From Plantago major (lineage: Eukaryota > Streptophyta > Magnoliopsida > Lamiales > Plantaginaceae), in NCBI GenBank assembly GCA_026545765.1, contig CM048840.1, forward strand, positions 86,828,877 to 86,892,876: a stretch of 64,000 bases of DNA, read 5' to 3'. This document shows, piece by piece, positions 48,255 to 62,300 of the stretch. The notes under the pieces are model-generated. The model had not been told where the DNA came from. It ran no database searches and saw only the letters and a list, made by a program, of their open reading frames with translations. Numbering within the stretch: position 1 is the first letter of the stretch; every line of letters begins with the position of its first letter. The position numbers and the translations under genes are program-made.

Positions 48255-48462
48255 GCAAGATCACCTGCCAATAAGGAGAAGGTTGCTACGCGGCAGTGAA
48301 ATTATGAACCATGATTGAAGGTTGGGTGAGAAGTTTGGTAACTGAATATGAAGAATTTCCACTGTCACCAGTATCAGCCATAAAGTCGAACCACAATTCA
48401 TCTCCTTCACTAAATTGGTCATACAAAAGATCATCCTGCTTTGCTGTGAATCTTCAACTTTA
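48255..48462 (-). pseudogene. Calcineurin-like metallophosphoesterase fragment
   Basis: A minus-strand frame reads FTAKQDDLLYDQFSEGDELW, then FDFMADTGDSGNSSYSVTKL and LTQPS. In a shifted frame it continues as LPRSNLLLIG with GDLA. These are consecutive conserved blocks of a large plant calcineurin-like phosphoesterase. The residues between QPS and LPR are shortened and a base is gained before GDLA. Only this roughly 200-bp piece was found, so it is a dead fragment. Confidence 0.65.
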
Positions 48463-48987
48463 CTCATTGCCGCCTAAAGTCCAAGAATACAACCAAAATA
48501 CATACACATGTAAGAATGACAAAGAAAACAAGCTAAACTGCTGACAGCCCACCACTAGGTTAAAGAACAAGATACCATAATAAAAGCAAAATATGCAAAG
48601 CATAATCCAATTTATTATGTGAGAACCTGAAAAAGAAAAAGGAAAAACTGAAAGGGTGCAATAGCTATATAACCTCATGATTCAAACAAAGATCAAGATT
48701 ACATGACATCAAGTAAATCAGACAATAGCAACAACAAATTAGAAGCAGACAATTAAAAACCTCATGCATTGGAATTTAATCCGCAATCAGAAAAACGATT
48801 TCTCTGTGTCAATCGTGTTAATCAGAGATAGAGACTCTTTTGCCATAGGCAACCTTTGTCAATTAATGTAATGAATACTAGCTTTTGAGACTTATGCATT
48901 GTAGTGAATACTTTAATGGATATACTTTCTCACTTCAAATACTCAAATCAAAATCAGTGAAAACCTCCGCAAATCACCAATACCTCT

Positions 48988-49091
48988 CCAATTCCACTCT
49001 CATCTAGTCTAATTAATTGAATGTTGGTAGTTCCACTCCATATGCAGAACCATAGCGGAGCTTGACCTTGAAATTGGGCAAAGGCTGACTG
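48988..49091. repeat. Duplicated segment, copy 2
   Basis: Second copy of 44759-44863, in the same orientation, lying next to the phosphoesterase fragment. The start codon of copy 1 (ATGGCGGAG) reads ATAGCGGAG here. The sequence then diverges, apart from a CCCATGG...GCGAAGCATCG segment that resembles the start of the TPR remnant. Confidence 0.85.
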
Positions 49092-49976
49092 GATCGAGAA
49101 GAGTCCTCCCATGGCGAAGCATCGCATTCAACATATGAATTGTAGGAGTAATTGTCCATTGGAGAAAGAAATGGAAGAGTTGGCCTGTTAAGGCACTCGA
49201 TGGAATAGGAGAGGAGGTCCGTTCTTCTTCACTCGGCTTAGCTCAGCTTGCTCTAATCTTCCTCTTCGTCCGGTCACTGTTCTTGGTTCTGCGCTCCTCT
49301 TCTTCTTTGACGTATGAAATTGGGAATTTCTGGATATCGATAAATTTAGGGTTCATCCAATTTCAATGTTTTTATAAATTAATAAAAGTTATTGTGGATA
49401 TTTGTTTGTAATTATAATTTTAATGCATATAGTTATAAATTATAAATGTATATGTAAATATGTGTTTAATTATTTTTTTATTATAAATTAATGGAGAATT
49501 TTATATTTTTAAATATAGTAACAAGTAGCGGGTGAGGGCGAAGGAGAGCAATGGACACGTATCACGTGTCGACACCCCGACTGACAATAGTCAAGGCAAC
49601 AACTTGACTGACGGTAGAAAACCTGAAGTTACTAATTATAAATTAAAAGGTTGAGCATTGCAATTGGACCAGATTCATCAGTTTCACGTGAATACGATCA
49701 ATTGAAGGTCGATTGTGAGAAAACTGATGAAGAAACCCACAAAAAAGAAGCTGACAAACAAGAATCCGATGCGTGTGAATGAGAACAAAGTCAACGATGT
49801 ATTACGATTGACCAATTTTTCATATTCGATCATATAATTCGACTCTAGAAGTAGGAGAGTCGTGATTGAGAGCTAGTTGGTGATTGAAGTGAATGAAGTA
49901 GTTATGGTAAATTAACTGTCACACGCACACCTCTCTTTCCTCGCTCGACTCTTTACATTGTTTACCATCTTCACTG
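49092..49976. other. Upstream intergenic region of BRF1
   Basis: AT-rich DNA. A GC-richer stretch near 49520-49600 contains CACGTATCACGTG, but no gene was recognised. Confidence 0.4.
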
Positions 49977-50004
49977 AAACCCTATTAAGCGCCAAAAACC
50001 CTAA
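49977..50004 (+). promoter_or_regulatory. Two telo-box motifs upstream of BRF1
   Basis: AAACCCTA (49977-49984) and AAACCCTAA (49996-50004) lie close together about 400 bp upstream of the BRF1 start, with GCGCCAAAAA between them. Telo-boxes are common in promoters of plant genes for ribosome and translation components, which fits a Pol III factor. The functional claim is inference. Confidence 0.55.
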
Positions 50005-50269
50005 CCATATTAGTTTTGCCAAGCTTCTTGCAGCTTTATCGGAAATTGGAATCAATCAAGATTAAGTATAAATAAAATCACTAAAGTCAAATCCTTTTTC
50101 AATTTCTCCCTTCACTTCGTTCCAACAGACTCCTCTTCCTCCTTCTCTTCAATTGCTCCACCTGGAAATCTTGTAACTTGTTGATTTGCTGGAAATCTTG
50201 TGTTGTTGCAGCCAATTTGAATTTGTTGTTGTTTATTCCGCCCGCCCCTGCTCAATCTCCTCTCCTCGG

Positions 50270-50384
50270 TAAGTTAAGTTAAGTTGTGTGACTTGAAATT
50301 CATGTATGTATTTTGTGTTACTTTGTTTGATTGATTAACTGAACTGATTTTGGGCAATCATTTCATTCAGTTTTGTATAATCAG
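50270..50384 (+). other. Probable 5' UTR intron of BRF1
   Basis: CTCG then GTAAGTTAAG (50270) gives a good donor, and TATAATCAG (ending 50384) a plausible acceptor 15 bases before the start codon. An alternative acceptor TTCATTCAG ends at 50370. There is no upstream in-frame coding sequence. Confidence 0.55.
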
Positions 50385-50399
50385 GGAGGGGCTTGGAGA

Positions 50400-53300
50400 A
50401 TGGTTTGGTGCAATTACTGTGTTACAAATATATCTCGCCCTGACATTTATGAGGGTAAAACGTAAGCCTTAGCCCCTCTTATGTTATGTACTCTTCTTTA
50501 AGCTCAATCAATCGTTATGTATGTGTCTATTTTAGCGATGACGATTCTCGAATTTCTACGTCAATTGACAAATGGTCTTAAAGCTTATTTATTTTGTCAT
50601 TTTTTCAATTAAATAAAATAGATGCTGTAGTATGTGTGGGAGGGTTCTTGATGAGGACAACTTCGCACAGGAGCCTACCTTTATCAAGGGTGCAGGAGGA
50701 CAGGTTTGACAATTTTATTTTATTTTACATTTTTCTCCATCCTTTCCAAAATTACTTGTGCAGTGTTTCTATTAACTTTTATGTGGATTGTTTAGCTGTT
50801 TAGTAATTCTATACCATGTCACAGAATTTTAGAAATTGTATCCTTGACTTTAGCCCTGGTCTTACCTCTTCTTCGGAAGAGCGCTAGGAAGCCAAACAGG
50901 CTGTTAGATCGATATAAAAAAGGATAAAAGTTCATTTAGAAAGATATTCATTTCATCATCAAGATTTCTTTTCCATTGGATTTTTTTTTTTAATAAATTT
51001 TGTTTTTCGAGTTCAACTAGTATGAAGGACTTAGAAACCAAACAAATGCCTAGAGGCTGTAAATTGTGGAGGAGTTAACTTTGCACATACTCATTTGCCT
51101 GTTAAGTGGAGACATGTTGATTAGTAGATAGAAGGCAAAAACAGAACTTACTTCTTAATTGTCACAAGTGGTGTTTTGGTACATTTCTCATTTGAATACA
51201 GACTTCTTTGTTGTTGTTGGTAGTTTTCAGTTGTCTGCTATTGTATATCCTATAGTCATTGACTTTAATCCAATCCATAGAGCCAAATGCAAGGAGTTTA
51301 TGTGAAGAGCATCCAAGATGTTTCAGTTTCTCGCCAAAGGACACTGGATGAAGGTAAATCTAGTTGGTACTTGTAATTTAATATTTTGATGCTCTCCTTT
51401 TCTACCTGTAACATGATCAACTTGCAAAGAGCAATAGTTTCAAAGGAACTTCTTCATTTGGATTGCTCTTTTTCATTAGCCGACTGTTTCTTATTTTTTG
51501 AATAAAAATCTGTATGCTGATGTAAAACATGAATATCTTTTGAGAGTTCCTTTTGCTATTATTAGTTACTTGTTTTTGGGTGCTAGTGGTGGCCGATGTT
51601 ACTTAGTCTTGGCTATACCTACCAACCCGGGTGCATATCTGGGTTTCGTATGCTGGTGTTTTATTAAACAATTCCATGTTTGGCCTAAGAGAAAGTTTCC
51701 AAGTTCAGGGATTTACTTGTGCAGACTGGAGCTATGACTTTTAATAGACCTTGTGTCTTGGAATACACATCACTCATTTTTATGTATGGCCCACACTTGC
51801 ATGTTTCGATCATTCCTAGACACAAGGTCCATAAACCCATTCTACATAAGTTTTTTTCCCCAGGTTCCATAGTCCATACCCATGCCAGACTGTTGAGTTT
51901 GGTATGGGTATGTAAGGGGAAGTGAAGAGTCTGGTTAACATTGGTTGCTATAATGCATTTGTGCTAAATCCAAGATGCATTATATATAGTTTCTTCAATG
52001 ACTAATTTCTTATCACCTAATGCAGCACACTATGGGATAGAAGATCTGATGAATTCACTGGGAATCGATGGCGGTGATTCCATATCCAGCACAGCATTGA
52101 ATTTTTACAGAGTAGACAACTCTATCACCATCACCAAATTTGTGAATTCTCAATTGTTGATTGAAGGTAAACTCAGTGAAGATTGTATCTTTAACAGATG
52201 GCACTTGAGCGCAACTTCACAAGGGGACGCAGGAGAGAGCTAGTGGAGGCTACTTGCCTTTACATGACATGTCGGTAAGGATGTATATAGCTTAATTTGT
52301 CGTCTTTCTGTTTGTAAAACTACTTGTATCAAATTTTGTATGTGCCATCCGCCACCTTGCATGATGAATGTAGCATGCTAGTCATTATTAATTTTTAGAA
52401 AATATAGCAACACTTGTCGTTTTTCTGTTATTCCAATACAAATTACCTGCTGAGATCCAAAACACATGATGATGTTCAAGAAAGTAAAATTTGGGTTATG
52501 TTTCACCTTCCCTTCCAAATCAATAGTTGAAAGGTAGCGGCTTCAACCCATAAAGCTCAAGTCAGAGGGAAAACATTCTGTTTGTAGTAATTGAGTCATA
52601 TTTTGGGTAATCCAGAACCTGAAAGACCGAGAAGTTTTGGTCTTTTGTATTGAATGCAATTGGTTTCAGCACAACTCTTCCGAAGTCCGAACTGCCAACA
52701 ATACCACTTTTGATGAGCCTTCAATCCATGATTACTTTTTCCTGTTCTGAATAGGAAACTCTAGTTTCGAGGAGCATTAGATGGGAGGCATTGACAATCA
52801 TACATTGCATATTGGATTCACCAAGGTCGTAAGACGTAGTTCTCAGACCATCTCCAGCAGTTCAAAGTTCAAACCCTCTCAACCCCCACCCCCACCCCCC
52901 TCTTCCTGCCACACCAGCATTCCACTCACTTCAAACCCTCTCATTTCTAGTTTCCAGCACTTGAAACCCAAATTTCATTTTCCTTTCTCATTTCTTTTAT
53001 AATTTGAGCTATCAATTACACCATGCACGTTGTAATTTAAATTTGATTAATTTATATAAAATATATTATTATATATTACAAATACAAAATACTAATATTG
53101 AATTTTTTTATAAACGGAATATGTCTGATAAGAGCCGAAATTAACTCCACACGAAACTAGAAAGATTGTATAATATTACTATAAAAAATAAAATACAAAA
53201 ATTAAAGAAAGAAAACAAAGAAAACAAGATATTAAAATAAAAAGGAAAAGGCAAAAATTGGGTGAGATGCGTCTCACCCTTCATCCCCAGTAAAATGCTG

Positions 53301-56300
53301 CTGGAGGTTTTACTGGGGATGATCTCCATCAGTAAGACACTGATGGAGATGGCCTTAGTAGGATTACTATAAAGTAATTGATACTACTCTTCCAACTCCA
53401 TAGACGCAAGTATTTTTTTCTGAAGAAATATGAGTTAAATGTCATCAATGTGTTCTGTAAAAGATAGTGATCACATTAGTGAAGGGCAAGTTGCCACAAC
53501 AATGGCTAAAAACAAACTGAGCTGCCTATGGCATTGCGCAATTTTAAGCAGACAGGCTTGAATTTTATTATGTTAAAAACTTTCATAGCCATATGATGAG
53601 TCAATTTTTTTAAGTTACTGGACATGAGTTAATGCTTTCTTTTGCCGCTTTTTGGAGGCTTCATGTATCCTTCACAGAGGAGAGTTATGGGTTTTACAAC
53701 TTAATCTTGGCTCACATCATGAATTTGTGAGTAGGGTTACATAATTTTTAATGTTATAATTTTGGATGTATTATGTTATGTGGAAAGAAGGCGACTTTTA
53801 TTTGAAATTCTACTCTTGACTTGAGATGTGATGTGCAAGACTGCAAGAATATGCATCTAGTTCATGCTTCACCACCATATCAATTTCTCTCTGTTCAGGA
53901 GTTTATTTGTTTTTTCCTCTTGTCTGGCTGCATACAAAATGTAGTGTGTATTCCTCTGCATGATGAATTTCCACGCAACAACGCATTTGACTTCATCCTT
54001 TTCTTTTTTATTCAACAGGGTGAATAAAAAGCCATTTCTACTTATTGACTTTTCAGAACATCTGCGGATAAACGTGTAGGTGAAATATCTTTATTTTGAG
54101 AAGGTTGATGGATTCGTGTTGAATTTACAGTTTCCATTGTTCGAATTAAGTTGCAGTTTCTAATTTTGTGACTTGTTATTGCATTACTTTTGCATTTTAT
54201 GAGTTTTGAGCAAAACAGAGTTTACCTGTTAGTTTCGGAAAACATGTACGAGAACGATTTCTGTTTGATGTTAGAAAGTATGCTGTTTTCTAGTCCATGT
54301 CGTAAATTTACAGTCTAACATAGGTGCATTAACTATCCAGCATACCATTTTAGTTGGTGAATTTGAGGTATGGCACAGCTATACCACTCACATTGATTAG
54401 AATATATAACCTTAGTTCTGCAAACCTTGCATTACATAACATCTCAGATGGTGATGACCCATAATGCCTCCACTATCTGCAGCTGTAAAGCAAAAATATG
54501 CAGGATATGCCAAGGAACCTTTTTTTTTTCTTTTTCTTTTTCTGCTCGATTGAAATATTTCGAGGTGTGAGGATCTATAGATGATTTTGCATGGTCTTGT
54601 GGTCGGAAGCATGTTTGACAAATCCTATTAATGCATTTCATCAGTTTAGGCCTCAATGAGTTTTTGAATGGCGAACTATCCGAGGTTCTGTTTTCGTTTG
54701 GTTGATTAAGATGCCTTTTCCTCGATCTTTTAATCAAAAGGTTAACTTTACCACTGGGTATGAATCCCAAATTTTGGTTTGAAATTAATTGCACTGAGAT
54801 TATTTTATACTTTAAAAAACTTCTATAATCTTATGACTGGCAAAGTTACCTTGGAACTTTGCAGTTCATGTTATTAGATTTTGGGATTTGATGGATGTCA
54901 TGGTCTCTTTAGCCGAGTTGGTTTATATGGTTTGTAGAAAAAGTGAAACACCAATGCTATATCCATGGGGCAGAACACCCCAGTCTGAGAATTCCGTGTC
55001 ATACTGTCGTTAATATTGTTTCATATAGAACACATGTTATGAAATAGTTTGAGAATTCCGTTTCTAGAATAGTTTGTTTCGTCTTGTGAAATAGTGCCAC
55101 ATGTTCTTACTCTTTCCTGAATATGTCTTTAATCTTTTCTGTACCTATCACAGTTATGTGTTAGGGGCAGTATTTTTGCAGCTTTGCAAAGTTTTTAGCC
55201 TTCAAGATCATCCAATTGTCCAAAAACCTGTGGATCCTAGCCTTTTCATTCACAGATTTACTGATCGTAAGTAAACAAGTGTGCTACCGCTTACATACAT
55301 GATTGCAATTATTGATAAATACAGGTTCAATAGCTATATATCTACTTTTACTGTTATTCCTGTTTCTGAAATATAAATTGGGTTTATAATTTATACAGCT
55401 GCAACAAAATCATGTCTCCGAAAATCTTCAAAATTTTGAAAATAGTATATATACACATACGGCTGAGTACAATCTTGTTCCTAGAAGTAAAATGGAATAT
55501 CGAATAGTCAAACAGATATACTATCTGGTGGTGCAAACTCACCAAATAGGTATCTTTTTTTTTTTTTTTGTAGGTATATTTTCTTTCCTGATACATATAA
55601 TTAACTTACTGATGGCGACTTTGAAATTTTACTTCCAGGCCTGTTTGGTAGCAAAAAACCAAATGTTTCTCGAACTGCACTACACATCATTTCCAGTATG
55701 AAGAGGGATTGGATACAGGTACAACATCAATGTAGATAAAGTCTATATTTTTCCCTGATACACACCTTAATAAGAGAGAAAGAGAGAGGTCATCAGCAAT
55801 TTATAATTAATCGTCATGCAGTGGCCTAACATCTACGTGCTTGCAGACTGGGAGGAAACCAAGTGGGCTGTGTGGAGCTGCACTTTATATATCTGCTCTG
55901 TCGCATGGTCACAAGTATTCAAAATCTGATATTGTGAGTTTCCATAAATTATCCTCTCACAGTTAGATGGTCTGTGTTGCAAATAGTTTGCATTTGCAAG
56001 ATGAAATAGTTCGTTTTGTTGGACATGACCATTGTTTCCTGGCCTGGTCAATGCTATAACTGTATTTTGTGCACTGAACGTCTTCTTAAACATGTCTCAT
56101 ATATATTCTGTTAGTTGCGTAGTTATCCAACAAGGACTAATACCTCTATGGCATAGAAGGGTTAATATTTTTTCTGACAGGACTATACCTATTAGCCAAC
56201 TCATGACGTGCTGGTAGTTAAGTTTTCTGGTCTCCGAAGAACATGAATATTTTTAATGGAAGTAGCAACGGAGGCTTTGCTTCAGAACTGTTTTCCAAGT

Positions 56301-59300
56301 TATTTAAAATGGGAAGTCAAATTCATCACTTGTCAATAAAAGTTGATATAAAGACCTTTAGTAATCTTGTTTCACGTAAAGGTACTTGTATAGCCATCAG
56401 GAAACCGGACCAGAAGGTTAATTTGATGGATGTCATTTAAAATTGCTTGTAGGATGTAGCAACATTGGTTTTACTTGGTTTCTTGGTTCAAATTGGACTA
56501 GTCTGGTGATCTAGGGTAATTTAGTATCTATGAAATACAACCATAAGTGAGACTTTATTCTAATTACTTTGAGGTAGGGCCAGGAACTCATGCTAGTCTT
56601 CCCCAAATGCTTCACTCACTTAGCCTCGAAATCGTAACTTGTGACTTTTAACTTTTAATTAAATCTTTAAAACCACTACTTTTGTCAGCTCTCCTGGTGA
56701 AAAGGAAATCTGTTTGGCTTACACTCTTTTTTTTGAGAAAGTCTCTCACTCGATCCACTCCTAAAACCAACAAGTCTCTTTAAAAGCCAGTTTCTCCCTA
56801 ACAAAAAGGTTGTAGGAAATTGCAATGTCTGGAACAGAAACACTTGAAGCATTCCTCTCCCAAAAACGAAAAACTCCATGAACACCATAATAATTAATAA
56901 CCATCTATTTCAGATCCTGTATTTTCATTGAAATCTCCCTCTATCAAAAGTTTAGAGGTACACATTGCACCACATCATCTAAAGCATACCAAAAGTTCCA
57001 CTTAATATCATTGCCTAGTCCTGCTTGTGGTGCGTAAGCACTAATAGCATGCACGATCTCTTTCTCCAGGACAAGCTTTACTAATAAAATTCTATCCTCC
57101 TGTTTCTTAGCAACCACATGATTAATCAATTTTTTACCAATAGTACGGCATTACGCATCCTCACCCTACCCGTGCACAACAACATACAAACCCCGGGGTG
57201 ACTAGTATTGCAGAGCTGAATTTAATTTAGCCCTAGAGTCCTATATTAGCTTTGATATAAGATGTGGAATACATGCATTGAAATCATCGATATATTATAA
57301 AACCCACTACTCTTTTCTAAGCTCCCTGCATGGCATATCATTACTTTATGTCAAGACATACATATATTGCTCTATTTATATTTTCTTCCAATAATCTAGT
57401 AAATCTTGTGGGAAATTGGTCATCAGCTTTGACATGCCATTTCTAGCTTTGTGTGATGCAGAATTTGTTTTATGTTTGTTAGATTAGGGCTGTACGAATC
57501 TGTGAAGCAACATTAACGAAGCGACTGATTGAATTTGAGAACACGGAGTCAGGAAGTTTGACGGTTAGTGCTCTCCAACACAGTTTGAGTTTACACATAT
57601 TTTGCTAAAAACACCATTATATTTGGTGTATAAATTGGTTGCTCACCGAGTTTGCTTTTTTCATTTCTTTTTCACATTTGCTTTTGAAGATCAGCTTTAT
57701 TTGACATGAGTTTCTGATCAAATTGCAAATTTAGTAGCCTACTGCTTTATAATGATGTCTAGAGGGGGATATAACTTGTGCATAGTTGGTTCCATATGTT
57801 TTTTTTGAAATACTTATATCTGTTTGGAAAAGTGTCAAACACGCCCTATGACTGCTTTTGTTTCTGTTGTTAGTACTAGTAAAAAAAAACTGGATGTGAA
57901 ATGCGTGCTAGTTCTGGTGTTGGCAGATTATTTCAACTTGTCCGCTGCCATTTAATTCTGTAAAAGCACTCTGAAGAAGTTATATTGCATTATTGCCCTA
58001 CTCGTTTGGGATGTGCTTTTCTTTTCTAATATAGAAGTATGAACAGATTGAGGAGTTCAACGCAAAAGCTGAAGAGCTTGAAAAAGAAGCGAGGCTAATC
58101 AAGCCGATCTATTCTGGGTCCAAAGAATCTGAGATTGGAGAACTTCTTTGTGAACACAAGGGTAGTGCCGCAAAGCCTTTTGCTCATGGCCTCTGTAAGG
58201 ATTGCTTTGATGAGGTATGCACTGAAAGTGCAACATCATCTATGTATTGTTTTTAATTTCCTGCATTATGTTTTAGCTGTTCCTGTGCTGTTTTGCCAGT
58301 TCAGAGTCTTATCTGGTGGTCTTGATGGTGGTTCGGAGCCTCCAGCTTTCCAACGTGCAGAGATGGAGAGAATAATGGCAAAAGAAGCAGCTGCTCTGAG
58401 CTCTGAGCATGCAGATTCCCCAATAATGCCTAATGTATATTCTGATACTCTTGAAGTGACTCTTTTCTATTAGCACAAGATTGTGAAGTAGGCATAATTT
58501 TAGTTTTTGCTACGTACTGGTTCGTCCTTTGGGAGTTATGTTCAATTCCCTTATTATTTATTGTTTATGTGGTAGTAATTTTTTTGATGGGAGAAGGCCG
58601 GGAAGGCACCTTTATATTCGCATACTTATGAGCTAGGTCATGTAAATGCTAGCCATTATCTAAGGAAAGTTAATATCTTTAGGAGTATCATAAACGAGTA
58701 TCATGGATTATGTTCTATCTTCTGTTACCATGTTTTTCTATTTCATTTTTTTGTGATTTTGGTTCCTTTTTTATTAGTCTGACAAACAAGGTCGCATAAA
58801 GTACGTGAGCGAACATGAAGAGTCACAGTCAAGAGAGTCTGCCGAACCAGGTATATGTTTATTCGGAATATGTGTGTTGTGGAAAGCAAATGGTAATTTG
58901 CATAAATTTGAAGTTCTGATCTTAAAGTTACGATTTCAGGAGCTATACTGCAGGATGGTAGCGCTGATGAACCCGGTAACGACAGAACAGAGAAGGATGA
59001 GGCAGGGGATTTTTCTGACCTTGATGAAGATGAAGTATGTAACATATTTATTCTTATATGTGAAGAATATTTTATCTTCTGTTCAGAATTATTTATACTA
59101 TGTCTTTAAATCAAGGAAATGCAGATCAGCTGTGCTTGAATTGTAATTTAGATGAAGGTTGGTTAATTTTGAATGTCTACATAAGCACTGTTGGAACTTG
59201 GACATTTAGCAACAAGAGTATTATCATAGGGTGGTGTCGTAGAACTTGAATATTTGGAAAAATTTGAAAGAACCTTCAGGAAACTCTTTTGGGATGTTCA

Positions 59301-62300
59301 CAGGCTTTCCAATTCAGGAATTTGTTGTTCCATTCTTACCTGGCCAATCTGGAACTTTTTTTGTATGCTAGAGAGTTTGAAGCTGTTACATACTCCCTCC
59401 GTCCCATTAAGGGTAACATCATGTAGGATTAAGGAAAATTAATAAAATACATTATATTGGTAAAATGTAAGTTAGTAAATATAATGTATTTTTATTAATT
59501 TTCCTTTAAAAACTTCCTAACTTTCCTTTCAGTGTGTGTTTTACTAATGGGTATTTTATTTAAACGTTCAGTGGGTGTTTTACTTATTATTAAATCTAAT
59601 TAAAAGATAATTTCCTTACATTAATTTTATAGGTTAGGAAGTTTCTAATATAACACAAAAAATGGAAAGTTAGGAAGTTTTTAATGGAACAGAGGGAGTA
59701 TATATCTGGGATAGATATATAACTCATTTCTTAGTCTGGATGGTTGTGCATAACGCTGTGGGTTTGAGAACATAATTGGATATAACCGCCTCAATGCATC
59801 AAATGGGTGTTTCCTTATACGTTTCGGTTCTTTTCCGTTATAACATGGTTGATGATAACTTTACATATCCGTGATCATTTTTCCCATGAACTTAATTAAT
59901 TAAAATAGTTACTGCGTGTCGACCACCACCTGTCTAGTCACGACATTGTTGGATTTTTCATAGTTGACTTTCAGAATAATAACTTTTATTAATCCATTTC
60001 AAGGAGTCTTAGTTGTTACAATATGATCTGTGTGTTTCATGGTTCATCCGGTTATTTATAAATAGTCATTTCATTAAATTTTCTGTTTACAGGTCATTTG
60101 TAGTTTGTGAGTAGTGAATCTATATGTGAAAGTTGACCCCCTCCAAAAATATTACGTGCTCAATTTAGATTGTATCTAGCTTTGCTGCATTATCGTTGAA
60201 CTATATTTTGTAGTGAATTACCATTTATTGTTCTGCTTTATGTCCACCTTCAGTGATGCTTTTTGTTAGATTGATCCTAGTGGTATTAGAAGCAGCTATT
60301 ATGGTTCTAATGAACCTCCAGAACTTTTGATTATGCTACAGATTGCTATCTATGAAACCATAAAGCTGTACATTTTCAAGCATGTATTCTCTGTTGTCAG
60401 CTGTGTTAGCGATTATTTGGTGAAGCATTGCTTGTTTAATACTTGCGCTGCTGATCTATATTACATGAATATGACAGGTTGACACTTATCTTCTAAAAAA
60501 CGAAGAAGAGAAGGAGTTGAAGAGAATTGTCTGGGAGACTATGAACAAAGAATTTCTTGCGGTACCAAAGTTTCTTTTCTTAATTTACTATTGATTCATG
60601 AACCCAGGAATTACATGGCACACTCTGTTTCCTGTTAACTGCATAAGTTTAAATCTGCCCACAGCTTTTGCTACATCATGTAGGAGTACCAAGGGTTCAG
60701 CGGTAGATACAGAAATTTCATGAAGGGGTTAAAGCAAAAGGCACACAAGTTCGTGGTATAAGATTAAGTCATGATAATATACAAAATTTCAAGATTCAGT
60801 TAAAAATGTATGAAAAACAATTACAAATGCAGTAATATTTTTCTTCTCAACTCACTGTTTAAAAGTGTTAGATAATAATTTCAATGTTTTTTTCATTTAA
60901 ACATGTTCGCAGAATCTCAATGCAAGTGACAAGTAATCATTAAGCTAACTATCTCATATTCGAGCGTCTAATAAAGTTTTGATAATGTTTTGCTAAACAT
61001 GGTCTCTCTATACTTGCTCTAGCAAAATTGGTATAAGAGTATAGATATAAGAGAATAATGAACATGTGATTAGGTTAAAATCAAACATCAATATAAATCA
61101 ATATAGTGCTTTTTTTCATTCGCAAACAAGTCGTTTTGACCACAAATTACTCCCAATTTAAACTGGATTTTTTTTTATATACTTGGATAATGATGTCTTT
61201 CATTATTGTTTTTCTGTATTATTTCGGGGTAATTTGTGGTAAAACGACTTGTTTGCAAATGAAATTAAGAGAAGGAACGATTTGAGGGTTTCCCCAAACC
61301 TACATGGATTTTCCCCTGCAATTATTACTGCTTGTTTAGATCTACACTCTACCTGTCCCTACTTTGTATTTATTATATTATGTATAGAAGGAAGTGAGCA
61401 GCACTATTCTGTAAGTTTCTCATAAATTAATGAGTGTGGTTTTATTTTCTCTGCTCTAGTTCATTTGAGATTTAGATGAGTTGAAGAGAAAAGGACATTG
61501 AACCCCTAGGAAGTTTTCCCCATGAGCTGATTGTATCCATTGAGAATATGGGTTCGATAAAAATTTGCTTTCCCGGAGTCCTAAAAGCAAGCATGACATC
61601 ATTATGTACATAAAGTTCATGGGTATGGAATCCCAGAACGAGACTGGCCCAACTTAAATGAGATATAATAACTTTTTTATGGTCTAACATTCTTGCCAAC
61701 ACATTATCTTCATTTTGGCCGGGGTTGTAAATGTAATCTCTAATGAAAAATATAGCTCCATGAGCATGGACGGGTGCAGCATGTCCAAATCAAGATTTCT
61801 TTGTAACTTTAGTTCTGTTTTCAATCCGTTAGGAGCAAAAGGCTAAAGAAGCAGAGGCAGAAGCTGCCCGGTTAGCCAATGAAGCCCTATATGCTAACTG
61901 CTCAGAGGAAGTAAAAGCTGCAAGAAAGCTTGCTGAAGAGGCTCGTGCAGCTGTTGCAAAGTCAAAGAAGGTGGTACCAGCATAATTATTTTCTAGTTTA
62001 TTTTTTACGCAGCATGACATTTTGTTGAACATATATTCACAAGTACTTCTCATGTTCAGCTGTGTAGTAAATTCTTGAAAAGTTCTAGTACTTAACAGTG
62101 TAAGCATACTGATACCTTGTTAAAAATATACAAATTGCAGGAGAAACAACAGAAGCGAGCTGCGGAATTAAAAAATCTTAAACCTGCCCAAACTGCCGTA
62201 GAAGCAACAAAGCAAATTCTTGATAAAAAGGTAAGATTGCTGATGAGAAGTTAAGAACTTACGTTTTTTTTTTCAGTGTTACGAGGACCGGAGGATGTAT

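Noticed and set aside
58743..59045. Minus-strand 100-codon Ser-rich frame
   Set aside because: It is the reverse of BRF1 exons 13-14 and intron DNA.
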